A stretch of 6,583 nt of DNA, from the NCBI GenBank assembly GCA_016290715.1, contig JAEEUY010000253.1, forward strand, positions 1 to 6,583, read 5' to 3'. This DNA is from Bacteroidales bacterium. GTDB taxonomy: Bacteria; Bacteroidota; Bacteroidia; Bacteroidales; WCHB1-69. Position numbers and translations under genes: made by a program. The notes beneath the pieces were generated by a model, which did no database searches, was not told the origin of the DNA, and saw only the letters and a program-made list of their open reading frames with translations. Positions 1 through 5,445 of the stretch are shown piece after piece; within the stretch, counting starts at the first letter, position 1; the number at the start of each line of letters is the position of its first letter.

Positions 1-1509
1 CCTGTGAGCCACTCTACAGGACGCGCCACCTATTTTAGAGAATACCTGAGAACCTACCTTACAGAACTACTATCAAGAAAAGAGAATCTCAAAAAGAATG
101 GAGATAAGTACAACATTTACACCGACGGACTAAAAATATACACAACCATTGATCCAAGAATGCAGGAATATGCGGAACAAGCAGTAAGTGAACATGTTGT
201 GGAACAATTACAACCCATTTTCTTTAAACAGTTGGAACGCAATGACAACGCTCCTTTCTATGGTTTAAGCGAAGAGCAGACTTACAATATCATGCTGGCC
301 GCGATGAAACAGACGACCCGTTATAAAAATTTGAAAGACAATGGGTTGAGCGATCGGGAGATTGTACAGGCCTTCAAAAAGAAGACCAAAATGAAGATTC
401 TTGCCCGAGACGGCAAGAGCCAAACAGACACCCTGCTATCCCCATACGATTCCATTCGTTACATGAAATCATTTCTACAATGTGGTTTTATGGCAATGGA
501 AACCACTACGGGGAAAATCAAAGCCTACGTAGGCGGTATGAACTTTGAAGCATTCCAATACGACCATGTGATGGGGTCGCGGCGGCAAGTGGGCTCCACT
601 TTCAAACCTTATGTTTATGCAAGCGCCATGGAAAATAGCAATGGCGAACTGGATCCCTGCTCATACGTACCCAATACTTCCGTCAGCGTTCGCCTTCCCG
701 AAGGCAATGTATGGAGTATCCCTGTAAGCAAATACAAACCCAACCAACAGATCTTGCTTCGTGAAGCTTTGGCACAATCATTGAATAATGTATCGGCATA
801 TCTTATCTCCAAGCCAGAATATGGCCGTCAACATGCTGTGATAGAATTGGTTAGAAAAATGGGAATTACTTCTCCTATTCCAGAGGTGCCTTCTATCTGT
901 TTAGGGGCTTGCGAGCTAACCCTCTATGAGCAAGTAGGGGCCATCAACTGTTTTGCCAACGAAGGCGTTTATATTGAACCCTATTTTATCACTAAAATTT
1001 GTGATAAAAATGATAACGTCATCTATACAGCCAAACCTGAAAAGCACGAGGCAATGAGTCAATTACTTGCATTCCAAACGGTTAACTTAATGCGTGGGGT
1101 TGTCCAGCATGGTACAGGCTACCGTTTAATCAGTGAATACAAGTTGAATTTCCCATTAGCCGGAAAAACAGGCACTACCAACAACCACTCCGACTCATGG
1201 TTTGTGGGCTATACACCGATGCTCACGTGCGGCGTATGGGTAGGCTGTGACGACAGAAGCGCCCACTTCACCTCCATGGCTTATGGTCAGGGTGCCCGCG
1301 CCGCCATGCCCGTTTTTGGCCGTTTCATGAATAAATGCTACAACGATCCCAAACTCCCTTATTATGACGTAGTGAAAGCAGCCAAAGGCGATGACCCGCG
1401 TTACACCTTTAAAGCTCCCGACGGATTCACAGGAAATGAGTATGGTTGTTTGCCGCAAGATGACACCAAAGAGATCACCACAACCATTATGGACGACATT
1501 TTTGATTAG
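1..1509 (+). CDS. mrcA: Class A penicillin-binding protein (PBP1A-type), C-terminal part with complete transpeptidase domain; 5' end outside window
   Basis: This is the DD-transpeptidase half of a bifunctional, membrane-anchored peptidoglycan synthase that cross-links stem peptides in the periplasm. Counting the GTG at nt 4 as residue 1, all three active-site motifs are present and in order: STFK at 198-201 (acyl-enzyme Ser198), SLN at 259-261 and KTG at 388-390. The linker motif GLKIYTTIDPRMQ lies at 42-54. The reading frame is open to the window edge, and the GTG at nt 4 is not a credible start because the transmembrane anchor and glycosyltransferase (GT51) domain are missing and must lie upstream. 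Between the TTID motif and the domain start near residue 161 (GFMAMETTTG) there are about 110 residues, longer than in typical Gram-positive class A PBPs; I recall a similar insertion in Bacteroidales homologues. The C-terminus is short, ending about 110 residues after KTG. It is first of three same-strand genes. The family is certain; the symbol is by homology (ponA is also used). Confidence 0.93.
   Translation, partial: PVSHSTGRATYFREYLRTYLTELLSRKENLKKNGDKYNIYTDGLKIYTTIDPRMQEYAEQAVSEHVVEQLQPIFFKQLERNDNAPFYGLSEEQTYNIMLAAMKQTTRYKNLKDNGLSDREIVQAFKKKTKMKILARDGKSQTDTLLSPYDSIRYMKSFLQCGFMAMETTTGKIKAYVGGMNFEAFQYDHVMGSRRQVGSTFKPYVYASAMENSNGELDPCSYVPNTSVSVRLPEGNVWSIPVSKYKPNQQILLREALAQSLNNVSAYLISKPEYGRQHAVIELVRKMGITSPIPEVPSICLGACELTLYEQVGAINCFANEGVYIEPYFITKICDKNDNVIYTAKPEKHEAMSQLLAFQTVNLMRGVVQHGTGYRLISEYKLNFPLAGKTGTTNNHSDSWFVGYTPMLTCGVWVGCDDRSAHFTSMAYGQGARAAMPVFGRFMNKCYNDPKLPYYDVVKAAKGDDPRYTFKAPDGFTGNEYGCLPQDDTKEITTTIMDDIFD
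984..1009. repeat. 9-bp perfect inverted repeat inside the PBP gene
   Basis: TTTTATCAC (984-992) and GTGATAAAA (1001-1009) are exact reverse complements separated by 8 nt. It lies wholly within the transpeptidase coding region (encoding FITKICDK) and has no T-tract behind it. The symmetry is directly visible; a function is not indicated and chance in A/T-rich coding DNA is a fair explanation. Confidence 0.4.
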
Positions 1510-1532
1510 ACAATAAAAAACAATACAGTATT

Positions 1533-2483
1533 ATGTATAATTTTGCTCTTATCGGCGCTGCAGGATATATTGCTCCTCGACACATGCAAGCCATCAAAGA
1601 AACCAACAATAATTTAGTAGCCATTTTAGATAAATCTGATAGTGTGGGAATTATTGACAGATACTTTCCCAATGCCGCACTATTTTTGGAGGCTGAACGT
1701 TTCGACCGACATGTTTATCGTCTCTCCAAAAAGGGAAATGGCGAACAAGTGGATTATATGTCCATCTGTTCTCCCAATTATTTGCACGATGCACATATAC
1801 GTCTCGCGCTACGCAACAATGCCGATGCCATCTGCGAAAAGCCATTGGTACTGAACACATGGAATTTGGATGGCTTGGCAGAGATGGAAAAAGATACCGG
1901 GAAAAAAATATATCATATTCTGCAGGTGCGCCTCCACCCTGCCGTGCAAAAACTGAAGGAAAAAATTGAAAATGGTCCCAAAGACAAGATTTACGACATT
2001 GATTTAACCTATATCACAGGCCGCGGCAAATGGTACTACTACTCTTGGAAAGCCAACATGGAAAAATCAGGCGGTATCACCACCAACATCGGTGTGCATT
2101 TTTTTGATATGCTCACCTATATTTTTGGCAAAGTGAAAGAAAACATTGTCCATTACAAAAGTCCCTCTACCGCAGCTGGATTTTTACAGCTGGAACGCGC
2201 CCGCGTGCGCTGGTTCCTTAGCTTGGATGCCGACTTTGTACCGACGGACATCCGTGCTGCCGGCAAGACAACCTATAGGTCAATTCTTGTTGATAATGAG
2301 GAAGTTGAGTTTAGCGAAGGTTTCACCGACCTACATACCGTCGCCTATAAAAAAATATTGGCAGGAGAAGGATTCACCCTCAAAGATGCCTACAACTACG
2401 TTGATATTTGCCAGACTATTCGCAATACCGATGCTATTGGCATTCTCAACGATTATCACCCATTTTTACAAAAATTAAAATAA
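1533..2483 (+). CDS. wlbA: UDP-N-acetylglucosaminuronate 3-dehydrogenase, WbpB/WlbA type (Gfo/Idh/MocA family)
   Basis: This cytoplasmic NAD-dependent enzyme is predicted to oxidise C3 of UDP-GlcNAc uronic acid, the second step towards UDP-2,3-diacetamido-uronic acids used in O-antigens and other surface glycans. The 316 residues match the usual family length. The N-terminal Rossmann fold opens with GAAGYIAPRH (residues 8-17). The Gfo/Idh/MocA signature EKP is at 102-104, with Lys103 the expected catalytic lysine. The C-terminal sheet domain carries QVRLHP (131-136), the stretch from RGKWYY through SWK (164-173), and NIGVHFFD (185-192) with the family's conserved histidine, His189. The start region, SICSPNYLHDAHIR and ICEKPLV all read like WbpB/WlbA/BplA rather than generic sugar dehydrogenases. 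The start ATG lies 23 bp after the PBP stop, with an A-rich leader and no Shine-Dalgarno sequence. The partner aminotransferase and acetyltransferase (WbpE/WbpD types) are not in the window. Subfamily assignment is from remembered homologues; a relative acting on another UDP-sugar remains possible. Confidence 0.85.
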   Translation: MYNFALIGAAGYIAPRHMQAIKETNNNLVAILDKSDSVGIIDRYFPNAALFLEAERFDRHVYRLSKKGNGEQVDYMSICSPNYLHDAHIRLALRNNADAICEKPLVLNTWNLDGLAEMEKDTGKKIYHILQVRLHPAVQKLKEKIENGPKDKIYDIDLTYITGRGKWYYYSWKANMEKSGGITTNIGVHFFDMLTYIFGKVKENIVHYKSPSTAAGFLQLERARVRWFLSLDADFVPTDIRAAGKTTYRSILVDNEEVEFSEGFTDLHTVAYKKILAGEGFTLKDAYNYVDICQTIRNTDAIGILNDYHPFLQKLK

Positions 2484-2519
2484 TCCCAACACCATTACCC
2501 ATCTCTATTGTCATTGAAA

Positions 2520-3548
2520 ATGAAAATATTAGTTGCAGGCGGAAACGGATACATCGGTTCACACACTTTGATCCAATTGATAAAAAACCACTCGTTTGAG
2601 GTGGTTTCCATTGATAACTTGAGTCGCTCACAATTGGGTACAATGGACCGGATTGAAAAAATCACAGGGGAAAAAGTCATGAATTACAATGTGGATCTTT
2701 GTGATAAAAACGCCCTTTTCCCCGTCATTGAAAAAGAGGGTAAAATTGATGGAATCATCCATTTTGCCGCCTTCAAAAGCGTGCCCGAATCTATTGAGAA
2801 ACCTTATAAATACTACAAAAACAATATCAACTCTCTCACTAACTTATTGGATGCCTGCGAACAATTTCATATCCAACATTTTATCTTCTCCTCTTCCTGC
2901 TCGGTTTACGGAAAAGTAGCAACTCTCCCTGTTACGGAAGAGACCCCCATAGGGAAAGCCTTATCCCCATACGCCCACACCAAACAGATAGGAGAAGACA
3001 TTATCCAAGCGTATGCTCATCAGCACTCTGACTTCAAAGCCATCATACTGCGATACTTTAATCCCATCGGGGCAGACATGAGCGGACAGAATGGCGAAAT
3101 CGTTTCCGACGAACCACACAGCAATTTGATGCAAATCATCATGCAAACGGTGCGTAGTAACAATAAAACATTAACCGTTTACGGGAAAGATTACGACACC
3201 CGTGACGGTTCTTGCATTCGCGACTACATTCATGTAACCGATATTGCAGATGCACACGTCAAAGCGATCGAAGCCAGCACCAATGGAACCATAAGCCGGC
3301 CTTGCGAGATTTTCAATTTAGGAACAGGACAAGGAATTACTGTGTTAGAAATTTTAAACGCCTTTGAAAAAATAACAGGAAAAAAACTAAACTATAAAAT
3401 CGGGCCACGGCGGGCAGGCGACCTCCCTGCCATTTACAGCGACAGTAAAAAAGCCAAGCAGATACTTGGCTGGGAATGTAAATATAATGTGGAAGACATG
3501 ATTCTTTCCGCGTGGAAATGGGAACAGGAATTATTTCAACATCTTTAA
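2520..3548 (+). CDS. galE: UDP-glucose 4-epimerase
   Basis: This NAD-dependent extended short-chain dehydrogenase interconverts UDP-glucose and UDP-galactose in the cytoplasm (Leloir pathway, glycan precursor supply). From the ATG at 2520 it has 342 residues, close to the 338 of E. coli GalE. The NAD motif GGNGYIGSHT is at 7-16 and DNLSRS at 32-37. Ser126 (in SSSCSVYG, 124-131) and the YxxxK pair Tyr151/Lys155 match E. coli Ser124, Tyr149 and Lys153. RYFNPIGA and the CIRDYIHVTD stretch are also typical. Near the C-terminus, Arg298 and Asp301 align with the UDP-binding Arg292 and Asp295 of E. coli, while the sugar-gate position (E. coli Tyr299) is Ile305. I chose ATG 2520 over an in-frame TTG at 2508 because the protein then begins MKILVAGG, the normal GalE start, with AAA directly before it. 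It lies 36 bp after the dehydrogenase gene. Its 3' end overlaps the convergent pseudouridine synthase gene by 18 bp. Confidence 0.95.
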   Translation: MKILVAGGNGYIGSHTLIQLIKNHSFEVVSIDNLSRSQLGTMDRIEKITGEKVMNYNVDLCDKNALFPVIEKEGKIDGIIHFAAFKSVPESIEKPYKYYKNNINSLTNLLDACEQFHIQHFIFSSSCSVYGKVATLPVTEETPIGKALSPYAHTKQIGEDIIQAYAHQHSDFKAIILRYFNPIGADMSGQNGEIVSDEPHSNLMQIIMQTVRSNNKTLTVYGKDYDTRDGSCIRDYIHVTDIADAHVKAIEASTNGTISRPCEIFNLGTGQGITVLEILNAFEKITGKKLNYKIGPRRAGDLPAIYSDSKKAKQILGWECKYNVEDMILSAWKWEQELFQHL

Positions 3549-4622
3549 GAAATTAACCTCTTCATCCGTTAAGAAACGCCACTGACCTCGGGGCAGATCC
3601 TTCTTGGTTAATCCGGCGAACAATACCCTATCCAACTTCTCCACTTCATAACCTAACGATTCAAAAATCCTTCTTACAATGCGATTCCTGCCTGAATGGA
3701 TGGTGATTCCAATTTCATTCTTTGTATCGGCAACGTAAGCCAATTCATCTGGAACAATAATTCCATCCCCCAATTCAATTCCATCAATAATTTTCTGGAA
3801 ATCAGACTGTTTTAGATTTTTATTTAAAGTTACATGATATAATTTGCGAATACCGTTCCGTGGGTGTGTCAATTTTTTCGTCATTTCCCCATCATTCGTA
3901 AAAAGGAGCAATCCCGTGGTATCCCGGTCCAATCTTCCTACAGGATAGACCCGCTCTTTGCAAGCCCCCTTAATCAACTGCATCACATGCTTGCGATTAA
4001 ACTCATCGTACATGGTCGTGATATAGTCTTTCGGTTTATTCAAAAGAATATAAACCGTCTTTTCGCGCTGCAACACCTTATCACCAAAACGGACTTCATC
4101 GGTAGGGGCAACTTTATAACCCAATTCTGTTACCACTTGCCCATTCACACTGATGGCTCCGGCAACGATGAGTGTATCAGCCTCACGACGGGAACAAATA
4201 CCCGCATTGGCAATGTACTTGTTCAAGCGAATATGGCTATATTGCTCCTCATATTCCAACGAACGGATTTTTTGCTTTTGCGGTGCCTGACGGCCTTCGC
4301 GACGGCGCTTCTCCACTATTTCCGTCAATATCTTTGATTCGGCTGTAATATCGCGTTTTCTTCTAGGCTGTTCATAACCCGTTGACTGTTCAACACTTTG
4401 ATGAAAAGAACGGTTTGATTTTTCTCTAAAAGGCTTATCCTTATCAAAAGAGCGTTTTGGGCGGAAGGGTTTATCATCCGTTCTCTTCCCTCTGTCTTTC
4501 GCAGTCTCTCTCTTCTCACCATCAGATTTACGAGGCGACTTATGAGAGGAAAATCCTCTTTCATTTTCGGAACGTTTTTTGCTAAATGACCTATTTTTCA
4601 AGGAATTACCTTTTCTTTCCAT
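3531..4622 (-). CDS. rluB: 23S rRNA pseudouridine synthase, RluB/RsuA family, with long basic N-terminal extension
   Basis: This enzyme isomerises a uridine to pseudouridine in rRNA, most likely position 2605 (E. coli numbering) of 23S rRNA if it is a true RluB. An S4 RNA-binding domain occupies about residues 130-178 (IRLNKYIANAGICSRREAD at 131-149). The catalytic domain follows, with the hallmark GRLDRDTTGLLLF; Asp232 is the catalytic aspartate. Conserved later motifs are YHV (262-264), GRNRIVRRIFE (311-321) and DLPRGQWRFLTDEE (342-355). Residues 1 to about 120 are low-complexity and strongly basic (39 Lys/Arg against 19 Asp/Glu) and contain a repeated DKPFRxK...RSF unit at 50-59 and 62-73. 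E. coli RluB lacks such a tail; I recall comparable ones in Bacteroidota homologues. The start at 4622 fits a promoter ending at 4640, which leaves only a very short leader. The gene lies downstream of rplY but behind a terminator, so it is probably its own unit. RluB, RluE/F and RsuA are hard to separate by eye; RluB is the best guess. Confidence 0.88.
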   Translation of the reverse strand: MERKGNSLKNRSFSKKRSENERGFSSHKSPRKSDGEKRETAKDRGKRTDDKPFRPKRSFDKDKPFREKSNRSFHQSVEQSTGYEQPRRKRDITAESKILTEIVEKRRREGRQAPQKQKIRSLEYEEQYSHIRLNKYIANAGICSRREADTLIVAGAISVNGQVVTELGYKVAPTDEVRFGDKVLQREKTVYILLNKPKDYITTMYDEFNRKHVMQLIKGACKERVYPVGRLDRDTTGLLLFTNDGEMTKKLTHPRNGIRKLYHVTLNKNLKQSDFQKIIDGIELGDGIIVPDELAYVADTKNEIGITIHSGRNRIVRRIFESLGYEVEKLDRVLFAGLTKKDLPRGQWRFLTDEEVNFLKMLK

Positions 4623-4639
4623 GTGTAAAAAAATTTGTG

Positions 4640-4670
4640 CAAAGATATGATTTTTTTCGTTTCTGTTAAA
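4640..4670 (-). promoter_or_regulatory. Bacteroidota-type sigma-ABfr promoter of the pseudouridine synthase gene
   Basis: On the minus strand, TATCTTTG at 4647-4640 matches the Bacteroides -7 consensus TAnnTTTG exactly. TTTA at 4670-4667 matches the -33 consensus TTTG in three of four bases, and the spacer is 19 nt. The ATG of the downstream gene follows 17 nt after the -7 box, so the leader would be only about 10 nt and A/T-rich without a Shine-Dalgarno sequence. The spacing and the position between a terminator and a start codon support the call. The consensus is known from Bacteroides; activity here is inferred. Confidence 0.7.
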
Positions 4671-4740
4671 AAAGAATAGATATCCAATTATTTATTGAAA
4701 ATTGAACATTTTTTTTGACTTTCTTTGCTGACAACGGGAA

Positions 4741-4777
4741 AACAAAAGAGGCACCAGAAAAAAAATTCCGATGCCTC
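4741..4777 (-). terminator. Intrinsic terminator of rplY
   Basis: Read on the minus strand, GAGGCATCGGAA (4777-4766) pairs with TTCTGGTGCCTC (4759-4748) to give a 12-bp stem around a six-U loop, followed at once by TTTTGTTTT (4747-4739). Ten pairs are Watson-Crick and two are G-U. On the plus strand those two positions would be A-C mismatches and there is no downstream T-tract, so the element works for minus-strand transcripts, the rplY message. It separates rplY from the downstream promoter. Confidence 0.85.
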
Positions 4778-4789
4778 ATCTATCTTACA

Positions 4790-4817
4790 TCCTAAAAAAA
4801 CGACAGTTTCCTTAGGA
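4790..4817 (-). other. Second stem-loop in the rplY 3' untranslated region
   Basis: Read on the minus strand, TCCTAAGGAAAC (4817-4806) pairs with GTTTTTTTAGGA (4801-4790) around the tetraloop TGTC. This gives 12 continuous pairs, two of them G-U, which would be A-C mismatches on the plus strand. The stem starts 12 nt after the rplY stop codon and ends 12 nt before the intrinsic terminator. It has no U-tail of its own; its T-run is part of the 3' arm. Possible roles are a barrier to 3' exonucleases or an auxiliary terminator. The pairing is visible, the role is inferred. Confidence 0.6.
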
Positions 4818-4829
4818 GAGTTGACCAAC

Positions 4830-5399
4830 TTATTCTTCTACGGGTGCTTCTTCAACATTTCTTGTTGAGAGAACTGACGCAACAATGGCATTGGGATTCT
4901 CAACAAAAGTAACATTGTCAATCTTTAATTCGTTAACTTTTACAGACTGGTCAATATCCAAGCCAGAAATATCCACCGTAATAAATTCAGGAATATTCTG
5001 CAATTCACCACGTACTTTTAATTTCCTAACTTTTTTGGCTAATTTACCACCACGTAAAACACCGGGAGAAGTACCTACGATACGAACAGGAAGACCAATA
5101 GTAATTGGTTTACCATCAATAACTTCCAGAAAATCCACATGAAGTAATTCATCCGTAATCGGGTGGAATTGGGTTGCTTGAACGATTGCCTTGAACTCTT
5201 TTCCATCCAGACTGATTACTGCATACAATACTTCAGGAGTATATAACAACGATCTGAATTGATTTTTTTCAACAACGAATTGATATTGTTTTTCGCCACC
5301 ATACAAAACACACGGAATCAAACCATGGTTACGTTGTTCTTTTGAGTCTCTTTTCCCTACGTTCTCTCTGGGAGAACCGCTAATAGATACTGATTTCAT
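4830..5399 (-). CDS. rplY: 50S ribosomal protein L25 (general stress protein Ctc / TL5 type)
   Basis: This two-domain L25 binds 5S rRNA in the central protuberance of the large ribosomal subunit. At 189 residues it is of the long Ctc/TL5 type rather than the short form of E. coli (about 94 residues). The N-terminal 5S-binding domain spans about 1-92; visible signatures are RENVGKRDSK (11-20), the LIPCVLYGG turn (27-35) and FHPITDELLHVDFLEV (77-92). The C-terminal TL5 domain spans about 95-181 and includes GVLRGGKLAKKVRKLKVRG (113-131) and VKVNEL. The tail ends EEAPVEE, acidic as in many long L25 proteins. The ATG at 5399 is preceded by a run of A with no Shine-Dalgarno sequence. It starts 46 bp after the EF-G-like gene with no recognisable promoter between, so co-transcription is likely. 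Two hairpins follow its stop. In Bacillus the Ctc form is stress-induced; whether that holds here is not visible. Confidence 0.94.
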   Translation of the reverse strand: MKSVSISGSPRENVGKRDSKEQRNHGLIPCVLYGGEKQYQFVVEKNQFRSLLYTPEVLYAVISLDGKEFKAIVQATQFHPITDELLHVDFLEVIDGKPITIGLPVRIVGTSPGVLRGGKLAKKVRKLKVRGELQNIPEFITVDISGLDIDQSVKVNELKIDNVTFVENPNAIVASVLSTRNVEEAPVEE

Positions 5400-5418
5400 T
5401 TTTTTTAATTGTTTGGTT

Positions 5419-5430
5419 TAATAATTATTA
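5419..5430. repeat. 12-bp A/T-only palindrome between the EF-G-like gene and rplY
   Basis: TAATAATTATTA is a perfect palindrome in the 46-bp spacer, starting 19 nt upstream of the rplY start codon. The spacer has no TAnnTTTG box and no G/C-rich hairpin. The palindrome could be an operator, but in a spacer made almost entirely of A and T it may well be chance. Confidence 0.3.
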
Positions 5431-5445
5431 ATAAATAGTTGAAGA

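Noticed and set aside
4..6. GTG as start codon of the penicillin-binding protein gene
   Set aside because: The frame is open to the window edge and the protein would lack its membrane anchor and GT51 domain; the gene begins upstream.
1195..1458. 87-codon open frame on the minus strand opposite the PBP gene
   Set aside because: It lies wholly opposite the conserved transpeptidase coding sequence and shows no domain or start signal.
1510..1532. Possible terminator or promoter between the PBP and dehydrogenase genes
   Set aside because: The 23-bp spacer is A-rich with no hairpin, no T-tract and no promoter element; it reads as an intra-operon gap.
1538..1545. TAATTTTG matching the -7 promoter consensus at the start of the dehydrogenase gene
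   Set aside because: It lies inside the coding region after the ATG and has no TTTG-like element at the right distance upstream. TATTTTTG matches further inside the gene are equally expected by chance.
2173..2194. Direct repeat CAGCTGGA at 2173-2180 and 2187-2194
   Set aside because: Two short copies in coding sequence, encoding different residues in different frames; no array and no sign of recombination.
2508..2519. TTG start giving GalE four extra residues
   Set aside because: The ATG at 2520 gives the standard MKILVAGG N-terminus with the NAD motif at the usual distance.
3864..4337. 157-codon open frame on the plus strand opposite the pseudouridine synthase gene
   Set aside because: It is antisense to a gene with clear S4 and catalytic motifs, and its translation shows no recognisable domain.
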